Of a stretch of 64,000 bases of DNA, positions 12,233-24,791 are shown one piece after another. Numbering within the stretch: the first letter of the stretch is position 1; the number at the start of each line of letters is the position of its first letter. The translations under genes and the position numbers were made by a program. The stretch spans positions 142,453-206,452 of the forward strand of contig FJOG01000067.1 of NCBI GenBank assembly GCA_900073065.1. Direction: 5' to 3'. The stretch comes from Phialocephala subalpina. Its lineage: Eukaryota > Ascomycota > Leotiomycetes > Helotiales > Mollisiaceae. The notes below the pieces were generated by a model. The model was not told the origin of the DNA and ran no database searches. It was given only the letters and a program-made list of their open reading frames with translations.

Positions 12233-13928
12233 TTACGTGTACCAAGAAGGCTCAGGAATTTCCTTCAAGAGACTCCATACTCCCACCTCCCTTAACTTAT
12301 ACGAAGGTGGATCGTGGAGGCTGTGGACTTCTCTAAGTTAGCAAGCAGAATATCACAAAGACCTGGAAACACATACCTCGAGTATTTCTCCAAAATCTAT
12401 CAAACCCGTACTTGCCTAATCACCCTCGTGCTCCCACAAGCTCAAAAATCTTGGATCCAACTTCCAACGAGATCTCAATCGCGTTTATCTTCGTTGCAGC
12501 AACTTCTGAGGTACATTTCAGCTAGGATTGGGTATAATGGGAGTTGGAAACACCTACGAACAGCGATTTCTCCTCGAGCCTGCGCCGTTAGATTCTCTCG
12601 AGGTGCGTGTATCAACTTTGAGATGCGCTCTGCCGTTCTGTCGAGCAGGGCTTCTGCAGCCCAAAGCTTCGTCTGTAGTCTCCCATAGCCCTCAAGTATG
12701 TACTGTTGAACGATCAGGATCATGAGACGTGATTTGGATAGGCGTTACGAACCCATTCTTCGGAAGCTTTTGCTTTATTGTCACCTCCGTAAGGCCATGC
12801 ACGAGTGATTGTTCGAGTGTACTCCGAGGCAGTTTCAAGTGCTCCAATACCAACTCCGAGATGAACTGCTGCAAACTGTAGCTGGACTGGTGGTAGGATC
12901 AGGTCATGGTAAACATCCCTTGGCGTGAGTTTCTTGTCCACAAAGCCAGCAATCTGATCCCACGACACGCGGACGTCTGTTATGACACAGCCACCAGACT
13001 CCTAATAAACTGATTAGCATAGTTAGATTAAACGCTTAAAATGTACCACGAACTGTGAGCTTCTGGCCAACAGCATCCCAATCACCCTTGAATCGAATTC
13101 CAGGCTGATCAGTTCTCACATATGCGAAAGTGTGAAGCCCATCGGATCCTTGAAGCACACCTTCTAGAACAGTAACATCGCTGATAACCCCACCTAGCAT
13201 GATTAACTGCTGTCGACTCTCCTTGTATTCATCATGAGCTTTTACCAGTTGAGAAGAACTTATCTCCATTGAACACCAAATCATCTCCATGATCTACAGC
13301 AATCATATCTGCATTTCGAGGATTCACAGCACCTCCCAAATAGTAATTACCTTCAGTAAACTCCCGGAGCCATCCCTGGGCTTGTTTTGGCGTTCCAAGA
13401 ATCTGGCTGCTCCAAAACCTAAAGTAAGACATGTTTAGCCGCTCCTCCCATGGGTTTGGTCACGAAAATGGGGTACACTCACCAAGAATAATGATTTCCC
13501 AAAAGATGGCCAATACTTCCATCGGCTTTCGAAATTTCTGTTGTTACTTTGTAGCTCGTATCCCATGTTTCACTACCTCCACTAAACTCTCGAGGTCCCA
13601 ACAAGTTCACAAGACCTGCATCTTTGAGCAATTTGATCTCCGCATACGGTGTCTTCGCCTCGATCTCTCGCTCATTGGCATCAATTTTCAAAATTGTGGA
13701 AGCTTCAGCTGCTCGTGCGATCCAGGCTGCCCTGCCTTCTGGCTTGGGAGTTGATACCCATCTCTGGACTGCTGCCACACGAGCTTGTTCTGCTTTGAAG
13801 CCCTGTATTTGGTAGGTCAGCTACCCGGATTGAAAACGCAGAAGTTGAAAGAAGCTTCGTTGACTTCAAGGCACAAGCGAACCAAGTCTCACACTTATAG
13901 GCCCCGGAGCTTCGATCGCTGCATCCAT
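12233..13928 (-). pseudogene. DszC / acyl-CoA dehydrogenase-like flavin monooxygenase, interrupted by an in-frame TGA
   Basis: Eight exons restore one frame: 13928-13893, 13802-13483, 13418-13246, 13193-13054, 13001-12753, 12702-12558, 12505-12377 and 12327-12233 (428 codons plus stop). The protein matches the dibenzothiophene-monooxygenase (DszC) branch of the acyl-CoA dehydrogenase fold, which uses reduced flavin: N-terminal helices (AAWIARAAE), LGNHYSWFW, FFSTG, DWDAVGQKLTESG, then RAWPYGGDNKA and a C-terminal YGFDRFWRN segment. A TGA at 12422-12420 lies in frame between ELVGARG and GKYGFDRFW; if translated as is, about 60 C-terminal residues are lost. Two introns (starting at 13053 and 12752) have the unusual donor GTTCGT. 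The first exon (12 codons) is the weakest part of the model. Otherwise the frame is clean, so decay is recent, or the TGA is a sequence error. Confidence 0.75.
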
Positions 13929-15060
13929 CTATTAAGGAAAGGTGACGGCCCTCAATTCGTCGCGTCCCTGGAACACTTTCCCCCTTGTTCTCGCTTAGAA
14001 ATCGCCCTTCTTCTCGCCCTGTTTTCTTCGGCTGCCCCCATTCTTGACCAAATATGGGCTATCACAACATTCTGATCCACCATTTCATCTGCGAAGTTAT
14101 CGATATTAGCCCTCGGAACTGTGCCGATAGTTCGATGTCCAGCTTAGCTTCGAAACATTGTCTTCCCTATTGTTGGAGTCTCACGTCTGGACTGCTTCAG
14201 ACTAATCACGTCAACAAATTAGGAAGCCTACGTATTCCACGAGCATGGGGCACTGCCAGATATCTTCCGAGGGGATGGTAATCGGATGTATGGTGTAATG
14301 AGGATCCGCAATGCCGTCAATAAATCTTTGGTTAGGAACGAAGCTGTGAGTGTTTTGGGACTTGTTGGATGTATGAAGGGCGAAATTGACACATGCCATG
14401 CGAGCTCTGTACCTGCATCAACTACATGCATTTATTTTCTTTGGCTGATCAAGCTCGAGGTCCTTTGCTTTTCACATGAGAGATCTCTTCTGGCATTTGA
14501 GAATGGCATATTTGAACCGTTCCGTCTATACACACCACCAAGGTCCTCAAAGGCACATCTGATCTCCCATTGCGAGCAAACCGCCTAGTCATGTCGGCGA
14601 CAGCAGTGTTTCTCGTCTTTGGCCAGGGCGTTGGGTACGGACTGATTGTTGGTCTCGGTGAGGGAGAACCTGAGCTTCAGATTTGGCTATGACTGATAGA
14701 TTTCAGGTGGCTTGTTTGCCGTGCTCATGACATTGACCTCACTTGCATTAAAATGATATTTCTTTGAGGTCCAGGATTCCGAGATGTATCTAACAGCTAA
14801 ACGAGGGACGGAGAGAAAAGGAGGAGAAGTAATGTAACATTGGTAGTGAATGAGAGGCCTAAGAGCAGCGTGGCATAGTCTCTTTTCACGGGACGGACAA
14901 CCAGAACTTGAGCCGCGCAATTGCTACAGTAATATGTCTTTCTAAAATCCAATACTTTACTGAATTTCGAAGGCTTCGTGTGAACCGCAGGCCAGCACCC
15001 ATGTATACAAGACATAGCGCGAGGAATCAAAAAGAAGAAAGAAGGATTCCTCGCGTTTTG
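13929..15060. other. Intergenic, no recognisable gene
   Basis: About 1.1 kb of ordinary composition. Short open frames on both strands lack motifs. The proximal part should hold the promoter of the DszC-like gene. Nothing else is supported. Confidence 0.5.
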
Positions 15061-15099
15061 AAGAACTTAACCGAGATCACATGATTGCCAAAGCGCGTT

Positions 15100-16190
15100 A
15101 TCCCGTGATACCAATAGTCTCTTGGCATTATTTCTTTGTACTAATTACGCATTTATACTAATAATTCTTTATTATAAATATTTTTATAATATTAATAAAT
15201 AGTTTATATTAATAATTTAATAATATTAATAGTTTTTTTAATATTAATTGGTTTATAATATTAATTATATATTAATACTAATAATTTTTTAATGTTAACC
15301 TAACTTTTGTACTAATTATTTCCTCGTATAAACGTTGATATATTCACGTGATATTAATCTAATCTCGTGACTTTGTATACTTCGCTTAATAAGGATATTA
15401 AATGATTATTACCATTAGAATAATATTCCTAATCTCGGGTTTAATTTTTATAAATAATTCTTTAATATTATAATTAATTTGAGGATTTATAAATTTAAAT
15501 ATAATAATTTCCAATATAATTAGAAATATAAATTAAATTTATTTAATAATTCGCTACCTTAGAATAATTATATAAAAACTATAAAGAATTTTGTTTATTA
15601 TATTTATTAGTATTCTCTTTAAATTTCTTCGGATAAATATAATATAATAAAAATTATATTATTTTTTTCAAATATTTATTTTATAATATAATTATTTAAA
15701 TAGGATTTTAAATTTAATATATTAATTAACTATTATAAATTTATTAATTTCAAGAAGATTATCAATTATTTAACGCTATTAATATTATTCTTAGAATATA
15801 ATAAATTATTTATAAGTAAAATATTCAATAAATAAAAGTTTTATATAATTTATAATATTAATTCAATATAATAATTATTTAATAAGAATTTATTCTACGT
15901 GACTTTAAAAGCTTTACGTTTAGAAAATAATAATACGAAAGGTTTAAACTTTTATTAAAAGTTTTATATATCGCAATTAATTTACTTTAAATAATAAGTT
16001 CTTAATTTTATTAGTTTATAAAGTTTATTCTTATTTACTCAAAGGGATTTGAAATTGAAAGAAATAAAGAAGATTTGGATTTACCTTTGGAATATAAAGA
16101 GAATAGAGATTTTTATTAAGAAGCGTTTAATATATATTCGAAATATAAAAAATTTCTATTATATAATTAAAGTATATACTGTGGAGGGGT
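15100..16190. repeat. AT-rich block, probably a RIP-eroded mobile element
   Basis: About 1.1 kb of strongly AT-biased sequence (runs of TTAATATTA, TATAATTTA) with sharp borders against normal DNA and no open frame. This is the pattern left by RIP on repeated DNA in Pezizomycotina. No terminal repeats or coding remnant are recognisable, so the element class is unknown. Confidence 0.65.
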
Positions 16191-18092
16191 AAACCTCTTG
16201 GAGTCAATTCTAGTGTCTGCGAACCACGTAGAAAGCTGCCTAAAGAACTAAGATACAAGATGCCAGATCTCTTAATATATCCTCACTAAACCACGTGATA
16301 CACCGCCCTGCCATTCTGCCCTGCCACAATACCCTTTTGGGATCTTAGTATATATTAATCTTGCTTTACACCTAGCAAATACTAAATATAATGTGTATAG
16401 ATTGCACATACTATAAGGTTTTTCTTTCTAATGCAAAGTCATCGGCACTCTCCTAAGCGGTGCAAAGGGTGCGTGGGCTGTATCGGATGAGTTCAATCCG
16501 ATTCTACTAGATTATAAGTTCACTTAGATAGAGGACTTCCTAGCTAAGGTCTGGGAGGGAAAACTGTAGTGGTATATGTTCTCCCAAGGCGTGGAATGAA
16601 TGCTAGTATTACTCGAAGTCTATCTCAATATTGTTTTTGCAGTCAGCTCGCGGGAGTCGCTCTTTAAGAAAAGTGGAGTCAACTGCGTCCGACAGTGCTG
16701 TAGCAGCCAGAATGCATGCTTAATCTCGCGCTGTTGAGGTTATCTTGGCCAACTACCTCTGTCCGTCGGGGCACGCGAAGTTTACTCCACAGGACTGTGA
16801 CCATTATATCGAGAAGTCCCGTAGCCTGGCGGAGCTTACCTTTAATCTAAGCGGAGAATCAAATAATTGTGGCGAATAATTGTGGCACCAATAAGCTTTC
16901 GTGAGGCTGGTCAATTTTAGATCTCACATTAAGAACGAGATGCCTAGGCTCCTCGGAAACGTTGGTAGAAGCCTACTGTATAACCATCGCGGAATGAAGT
17001 CGTAATCTTGAGGTGGTACGGACGCCTACGAACTGTAGCTTTGAAATTGAAAGAGCGACGGCACGGCGAACCTTGCGAACCAGCCGCAAGGCGGCAACCG
17101 CCAAGATCTCCTCACGAGGCTGGCCAACCAACACTAAGTGTGGCCACACCTGTTATTCCTCACCGACAACGGCGTTTTGCCAAGCTATGCATGCTGCAGT
17201 TGTGTTGTTCACAATTTATTTTCCGCTCGGCTCCACAACAGCTTAGCCTTGCGATTGACCGATTCGAAGTCTGCCTAGCAGAATCGGTAGACCCCTGTTG
17301 AGACCCGATCGGCATGGTATTTTACATCAAATAGTCATATATGATGGAGCCAGAAGAAGGTTCTCAATGAGGTTATCTTAGATTGATAGAGTTCAAGAAT
17401 TACTTTAGCCAACCATACCTTCCCCCGCTGCGAAGACCTCGCTTAGCGGCTCGTGCAAAAGGAGAGGGATCGGGGAACAACCAAGTCACGTGGGTCGATC
17501 CAGCCCAGGAGGTAAAAATATTAAAGCTTGCCACAGGTAATTCAGAAACCAATGGGATCATTCATTTTACTTGAACATACTAGAAACCTATCTCTCGCTC
17601 GCTATCCACTCGTCGCCATAGTGTGGCTGCCCATCTGATCTAATTTTCGATGATATTCAGGCTCCCGAGAAAGCAGTGAAACAACACACAAGTCCTTCCC
17701 AACTTCTAAATAAGCATCATAGTCGGAGTGTTTGGGATAGGTGATTTCCGCTCCATAGCAGCACTCCTTCATCCAGCAACCGTTGTGTGATCATCCGCTT
17801 TGACATCACGTTTAATTATTTAATTATTATCACCTCGCCCGCAGTCATTGTCCTAAGAAGTTGGTTGAAGGTTACTGGTGGTGGAGTCTTCACGTGGCAT
17901 CGCGAGTTGCAGCGAATTGCACGTCGCTGCGATGGAGGCGCCTGCAGATGATCGCTGGTTGGCTTTCTTCAAGGCTTCGCAGAAATCTGCACAGCCACGT
18001 CAATGAGCTGTCGCACCTTAATTTCAAATCCAACTTCAAGCTTGTTCAACATCTCATCGTCGAAGTCACTGGCACTTGCGCAGTAGCACTCG
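16191..18092. other. Degenerate sequence with one stop-broken protein-like frame
   Basis: About 1.9 kb next to the AT block. On the + strand from about 16437 to 16690 one frame reads protein-like sequence (GAKGAWAVSDEFNPILLDYK, then EDFLAKVWEGK) broken by TAG, TAG and TGA, suggesting a RIP-damaged gene or element of unknown family. From 17000 to 17850 only short open frames without motifs are seen. The last part should contain the promoter of the STAND gene. Confidence 0.4.
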
Positions 18093-21060
18093 ATGGACCC
18101 TTTAACGGCGCTTTCTGTTGCGGGGACTATAGTCCAGTTTGCTGATTTTGGCACAAGGCTATTTTCAGAAGGACGAGAGCTATATCAATCCGCGACAGGA
18201 GCATTGACCGCCAATGAAGAACTTGAGCTTGTCACTGTTGATCTCAAAGCGTTAGTTGTGAAGCTTGGGCACTCAAGTTCGTCGGCGGAGTCTACTAGCT
18301 TCCAAGGTCCAGATGATGCAAACAATTCCCGGAATGAAGAGTCATTCCGAAAAATTTGCAGCGATGTCACAAGGTTGGCAGATGAACTTCTTGAGAGATT
18401 GGATAGGCTGAAAGTGAGGGGTACGAAAAAGCGCCACTGGGAAAGCTTTCAAAAGGCCATTCAGAGCGCATGGTCAAAAGGAGAGATCACATCTTTGACA
18501 AACCGGCTCTTGAATCTGAAAAGGGCTGCTGAGACGCATACTCTATTCTGTATAAGGTAATCGCTATTACCTCCCCACATCACAGTCTGTTTGTATCTAA
18601 TATTTAACAAGAGAGAAACTAGATGCGGAGTCGCTTCAAAATTCATCACACTTTGCGAGCCTTGATCAGCGAACGCGGCTGATAATCTCATCGATTCTGC
18701 ATCACCACGCCAATGAGAATGTGATGGCTGCCGGAGTCCGAGATCAGATGAACACCCTTTTACAACTTGTTCGTCGGCTTGATACTGCGAATGTCGAGGA
18801 ACATCGGAGAACACGCGAAATGATCGTCAACCTAGAATACAAGCAATCCGCCCAGCAGTCAAGTCCGATCGAGACAATCACTGCCTCTATTGAGCTGCTT
18901 TCTGTCTCCGACAAAGAGGAAAGAAAGTTACGGAGATCAGTCCAACGCGAAATCATAAGTTCTCTCGAATACCCGTCGATGACAAGTCGATATGAAAATA
19001 TCGTGGAGGCTTATCCCACGACTTTCGAATGGGCATTTCATGATTCCACGGATGAACAGATGCCATGGAGCAATTTATCCCAATGGCTGAAAACTGGAGA
19101 TGGTGTCTATTGGATAAATGGTAAGGCGGGGTCCGGCAAATCGACTTTGATGAAGCATATATTTGAGCAAGAGCGAACTCGTCAATATCTCAACAGGTGG
19201 GCAAGAGGATCTGATGGATTTAAAGGCAAGGGCATCCTGATTTGTTTCGCGACATTTTTCTTCTGGAACAGTGGAACACAGGAGCAAAAGTCACAGTCAG
19301 GATTGCTTCGCTCGCTCTTGTTCCAAGTGCTGAGTCACAATCCGGAGCTGGTATCCATTGCATTTCCCGACATCTGGGCAACAACGTACTCTGGCTTGAT
19401 AAATGATACTTCTCTGGAGTTTGATCACATTTTCACGCTAGGCCGACTTATAACAGCATTCAGAGCAATTATTCATCAGAATAGCGTGCCGATGAAGCTT
19501 TGCTTCCTAGTGGATGGACTTGACGAGTTCGATGGCTCTCACGAAGAAATGGCAAATCTTTTCAAGGACGTTGCAACAGCCAAAAATGTCAAAGTATGTT
19601 TATCAAGCAGACCTTGGGTGGTTTTCTCGGAGAGTTTTAAGAATTGCCCATCTTTAAGACTTCAAGACTTAACGCGCCCAGACATTACAAGCTATGTCAA
19701 CGGGAAATTTGGCCAGAGCGAAGCATTCTGCTCATTATTATTACGAGAACCCCAGTCCGCACCAGAGCTTCTTACCGAGATTATTGACAAGGCTGATGGA
19801 GTTTTCTTATGGGTTCAGATCGTGGTGAACTCTCTTCTCAAGGGCGTGCAAAATCGTGATGAGATCACAATCTTGCATCAGAGACTGCGCTGCATGCCGC
19901 AAGAACTTGAGCCTCTCTATCACCACCTTCTCAGTCTTATCGAGCCAGTTTACAAAATTTGGGCCTCCAAAGCTTTCCAGATTATCCGGGCATACCGAGA
20001 TTGTCGTTCAGATGGGACAATATGGCCACCGACAGCAACCGAGGATCGCAGCTCTATCACCATATCAGAGCTTTATTTCAGTCTAGCTGAGAAGTTAGAG
20101 GTTTTAATTGACGATACAAACGAGACTTGGGTCCAAGAACAAATATATTCCAGGACTTCCCAGGTTCTGACTGAGGAACTTCTTCCGGCGAAATATGAAG
20201 ATGCGAAAATTCACCTGACTGCAAGATGTGCGGGCTTGCTGGAAATCCCAAGTTTTGAGCGCGATGGACCTAAAGCCGCCATTCAATTTCTGCACAGGAC
20301 AGCTAGGGACTTTCTGGAGAACAGACAAAATTGGCTGGAAATCTTAGCTTATACCGCCAACACAAATTTCGATCCATATGCTTCCTTGCTAAAGGCTGGA
20401 GCCATTTGGTTAGCTATTAGATGCTCCCAAACTAACACCCGGAGCGTGGAAGTATGCAAAATTATGTACAACACAGTCCTTTATGCACGCAAGACTGCCT
20501 TGCGCGCCACCGTTGATGACGGGCAATCAGAGAGAATCGCCGAAATTCTACAGAACGCCATTGAGGTCATGACAGAATGGGACTCAATTCGAAAATCAAC
20601 TCGGAAATGTGGCAAGGAATACAGGAGACGCCACTGGACGTGCCGTCTAATTGGACCGACGAAATTACCATTCGAATGGAAATTTGTCGCGCTAGCTACA
20701 GTCTACGGTCTAGATGGTTATGTGGGAGAACAACTGAGAGAGTCAAGTCGGGAAGCCAAGTCCGCTGATATTGCATCCCAACTTCTATACTTCTTGATTC
20801 CTGGCGAAAAATGGCCAGATGATAGATTTATTCCAGCGGCGCGGCCAGAAATGGTGTCACTACTTCTTAGTCACGGCGCTGACCCGGATTTTACCCTCGG
20901 GAGACCGCCATATGCGCTTTCAGCATGGTTGAATGCAGATTTAAGAAACGAGCAAAATTCTGCTATCATTGGGATTCTAGATGCGGCTCGTCGGAAGAGA
21001 CGGAGAGGAGTATATTCAAACCACGACGACGATCACCCTCCCAGAAAGAAGCAACATTAA
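18093..21060 (+). CDS. STAND NTPase (NACHT-type NLR-like protein) with fungal helical N-terminal domain
   Basis: Exons 18093-18556 and 18612-21060 (55-bp intron; codon R155 is split) encode 970 residues. The N-terminus (MDPLTALSVAGTIVQFADFG, about residues 1-150) is the helical domain common on fungal STAND proteins. The NTPase domain has Walker A GKAGSGKST at 325-333, Walker B CFLVDGLDEFDG at about 452-463 and a sensor-like VKVCLSSRPW. The C-terminus has alpha-solenoid character with a single ankyrin-like segment (PEMVSLLLSHGADP) and a very basic tail (RRKRRRG, PRKKQH). Such proteins act in non-self recognition and programmed cell death in fungi; that role here is inference. The gene is intact although both neighbours are degenerate. 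There is no long repeat array at the C-terminus, unlike NWD or ankyrin-repeat relatives. Confidence 0.86.
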
Positions 21061-21299
21061 TGCAAATTTTGAAAAGCAGACTCGGGTACTGCCAGTATAT
21101 GTAGTAATAAAGGAGGTGTTGTGACTCGAATCGGACTCGACGAATTAATCCTTAGCGCACTAGAGTGAGGAACGCAGAAGATTTTAAACGCTGAACAAGC
21201 TTGTGCTCACTTGGGCTATGGATGATGGTATGTAAGGCATAAACTTGGCATGGCAAAAAACGAGATGCAAGGAGGTCTTTGCAAGCAGAAATAAACCCA

Positions 21300-21907
21300 A
21301 AACAAAACACATTCTACTATTCGGAAAATTCTGCTATAGCGGCATATTCGGTGGAGGATTGGCGATATTGTCGAAATGGCCGATAGAGGAGAGCTCGATG
21401 TTTCGATATCCCTTGAATGGCAGACCGACGGCTTTCTTTAGAGGTGATTGGTTTGTTGGAAAAGGCGTTGCATGTGCGAGAATACGGTTTGGACTTGGAT
21501 TGAAGGATATAATTAAAGTGTTTACCACATATGTAAGTGCTGCCTTGCCCTCAAATGGAGCCTATACTAATTATTCTAGCTTACGCACCTTACGAATGCA
21601 AACCTAACGATTCATACATCTGCTATCGAACGGCTTAAGCATAGGAGATCGCAAAGTTAATACGTAGAGCAACAGAGAAAGGCCATCTTGTTCTTAGACT
21701 AAGGTACTTCAACATAATACCGCTGTCCCTCGCACACCGCTTGATCAGCACACACTCTCCAGTTCGAGATGTCTGGCTCCTCTTACACCCCGACTCTTCG
21801 ATAGGCGCTGCAGTGGATAATGTGGAGAAGGCACGACGAAGACCAATACCTATAGCAGATATTAATATTCTCGAAAATAAAGCGACTTTTGACAGCGTCC
21901 TCAACAT
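21300..21907 (+). pseudogene. Relic of an Isc1-type inositol phosphosphingolipid phospholipase C / neutral sphingomyelinase
   Basis: The + strand keeps the endonuclease/exonuclease/phosphatase-fold signature of Isc1 enzymes: FGGGLAILSKWPIEESSMF, then RPTAFFRGDWFVGKGVACAR up to about 21530. After a probable remnant intron (21534-21592) the frame shifts, continuing with PYECKPNDSYICYRTA, two stops (TAA, TAG) where the family has a Gln...Trp pair, then EIAKL, and further on HSPVRDVWLLLHPDSSIGAA and a terminal VDNVEKARRRP segment ending at TAG 21905-21907. The 5' portion before FGKF is missing, and so is the C-terminal membrane region. Isc1 enzymes hydrolyse inositol phosphosphingolipids to ceramide. 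C-to-T and G-to-A type stops suggest RIP. Not functional. Confidence 0.75.
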
Positions 21908-22058
21908 ATAGAGATAGAATAAAGGTCAACAGAAGCTCTTGGGCCCGAACAGACCACCAATAAAGGTTCCGGGGGACAAGATAGATCCCAAAGCAAAGCG
22001 ACTAGATTATATATTCGCCAGCACAGGATTCAGCCCAACAAATCCGGATCATCGGTGA

Positions 22059-23786
22059 AAGCTGGCCTCATCGCGTCATCAGTTGTTTCATCCTGGACGC
22101 TGAGTGCTACTCTCCTCACTTCCACCACTTTTGGGTATCTCTATGGAGTATCTGCCGCTTTCTGGTATATGCCATCGCCCTTTCATCCATCCTTCCATCT
22201 CATCTGACTTCTCAATCACAGGTATGGCGCTAGCTGCTTAGTTCTAATTTTGACTTTTGCAGTCCTTGCTATCGAGCTGAAACGTAAAGCTCCCAATGCT
22301 CACACATTCCTTGAGCTCGTCAAACATCGCTATGGAGCTCCAGGTCATATAATTCTGGCAGTCTATTCCCTCATTTATCAAGTTTTCATCGCCGTGAATC
22401 TGTTCGTGGGTGGGGCGGAAGTCTTCAATATCGTCACTGGAATGAACAAAATTGCGGTTTGCTTCCTGTTTCCGATCAGCATATGCATCTACACTCACTT
22501 CGGTGGTATCAAGGCAACCTTCCTAACAGAATGGGGTAAGCCATCCATGGAAATACTCTGAAGTATTTCATTGCTGACCCCATCTCAGTGCACACTGTGA
22601 TTATTTATGTTATCATGCTGACTTCAATGTTCGTTATGTACACGACTTTCGATGAAGTTGCATCTCCTGGGAAGATGTGGGATCTTCTCAGAGATGCACG
22701 ATTCATTAGGCCTGTTGACGGGAATGCTGATGGTGATTTCTTGACGATGAGAAGTGTTCAAGGTGGCTTAGTTGGCTTGATATTTCTTGGGGGAAGGTTC
22801 TCTGCCACAGTAGACTCACAGTAAGTGACCCTGCGACTTCATTCAGATGCACTGGCCGACCTGGGACTTCAGGCTCTTCCAAAAAGCCATCGCAGCAGAT
22901 CCGAAGTCGACAGTGAAAGGTTACATGCTTGGATTGCTTTGCTGGGTAAGGTTCCCTTATGTTCGATGCGATCTCAAGGGTGCTAATTTGTCTCCTGAAG
23001 TTCACGATCCCCTTCTGCATCTCAACAACATATGGCTTGGGTGCAATTGCGCTTGAACACACACCTGCATGGTACTGTACTTGACTTGTTTGTCTATGGC
23101 TGATCGTTTGCTGAACGGGACAGGCCCACATACCCCGACCCAATGACTGCGGCCGACATCAACAATGCTCTTGCGATGCCATACGTTGCCTATGCAATCC
23201 TTGGTAAAGCTGGCGTTGCAGCTGTTCTACTGATGCTATTTCAAGCCATCGCCAGTGCCGTGAGTTCGGAGATCGTGGCTGTAACCGGATTGATCACATA
23301 TGACTTCTATCGCTCGTACATCAATCCCAGTGCAACTGGGAAGCAGCTGATATGGGTCGCACATGTCTCCGTCTCTGGGTTTGGTTTGGTTGTTGCAGCT
23401 ATTGCAGTGGGATTCTGCTTCGCTGGTTTCTCAGTCACATTCATCGTGACTGCAATCGGCTTTATTATAGATGGTAAGTTCAGCTTGGATTAAAGGTTGG
23501 AACTGTGCTCACAAAACATCTAGGTGCCGTGATTCCGAGCGCTTGTACACTGTTCTGGAAGAAATAGAGCAGATACGCCATCGCGACCGTTCCCGTATTA
23601 TCAACCATCGCCAGTGTTGGAACATGGCTTGGAACCGCACACCATCTGTACGGCAGTATCAGCATTGCTACACTCTCTGAGTTCTTGCCAACTGTTGCCG
23701 GAAACATGCTCGCTCTTGACTCCGAGCCCGATGCAGATTACGAAATTCCCCAACCCACCTTCTCCGAAGAGGAAGTTCTTCCTTAG
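22059..23786 (+). pseudogene. Relic of a Dur3-type urea/sodium symporter (SSS family)
   Basis: Six or more exon-like blocks on the + strand read as a solute:sodium symporter of the Dur3 branch, which imports urea and polyamines. They include VKAGLIASSVVSSW, KRKAPNAHTFLELVKHRYGA, FGGIKATFLTEW, LFQKAIAADPKST, DPMTAADINNALAMPY, AVSSEIVAVTGLITYDFYRS and FIVTAIGFIIDGAVIP. Splice sites between blocks are still recognisable. The first roughly 100 residues, with the first membrane helices, are absent. A TAG (23564-23566) interrupts the frame after TLFWKK, and the C-terminus is shortened after LSEFLPTVAGN. It begins about 150 bp after the Isc1 relic. It is a truncated gene remnant rather than a working transporter. 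Confidence 0.75.
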
Positions 23787-24791
23787 CAAAACGAGGCAGA
23801 ACTGAGATTAAACTGGAGGTATGAACGTGCGCAGTAGTCGATCTTGAGCGGAAATATTTGTATGTAGTATATAGATTCTTGAATGCTGGGGTACAGGTTG
23901 TCAACCACGACCTCGACTGCAAATGCAACTCCTCATCCGGCTTCATTGATTGATGGTCTCGCCCTGACGTTGCTCAAATCAACCAAAGGATACTATCCGG
24001 CAAGCAACTAAGCATGGCCGATAAAACTCCCTCTCTTGCAGCTCCATCACTTACATCAATGCTTTCGTCTCGAAGTTACAAAAATCCCTTCCATATATTT
24101 ATTAAATTGTTCGAACAGTTCCTAGGTAACTTTTTCTACAATATCTGTTAGGTACCGAGATAACTTGAACCACTCACCTTACCTTTAATTCTATCTAGCA
24201 CTTGATTCCATTGTTCTCACTTGCAAGAGAATCTAGGATCTAAACGAATAAATCAGAAGAGCTTGTACTCTAAGTATTCGTTTGACCGGTCGAAGGGTGG
24301 TGGCAGGTGGGAAAAAGGATCAGGGAGCAGGCTTGACTCACAGCGAGATGTGGAGAATGCTGGGCAATTGGAATGCTACAAGGACCTAAAGATATTATGG
24401 GCACTACTGCGGTCAAAATCCAACTTCGCGGCGCTGGGATCAAATGCCAGCAGGCATGGTGTGCTCTCTGTTGTTATATTCCAGGTTCTAGATTCGTTGC
24501 GCAAAATTTTAGTCTCCCAGCCTTACTTGGACTTTCAGAATTATCGTATCATGGATATCAAGAGCTTGGATAACGACACTCGCTGGGACATGGACGACAA
24601 CAACCAAGGTCATCGACGATATCTCCGAATGGAGATATAGGGAAACTAGAGGTCAACGAGGCTCGTAGAAAGCACTAGTTACAGATCATGGTAATAGATG
24701 TGAACGACTTTAATAAAGGTCATCGCCGGTATTTCTGACCCAGCAGCAAGGAGAATCGGCACCAAAGACTTTCTTACTGTTCAATAATCTA
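23787..24791. other. Intergenic, no recognisable gene
   Basis: About 1 kb. An open frame of 139 codons (24221-24640, +) has no family features and looks fortuitous. No RNA gene or repeat is recognised. Confidence 0.45.

Noticed and set aside
12703..12728. A 26-bp intron (GTCTCA...CAACAG) in the DszC-like gene
   Set aside because: Too short for spliceosomal removal. A 50-bp intron starting at 12752 with donor GTTCGT gives the conserved EEWYILEGYG junction instead.
24221..24640. 139-codon + frame in the intergenic region before the P450 gene
   Set aside because: No recognisable domain, no splice extension, composition like neighbouring non-coding DNA.
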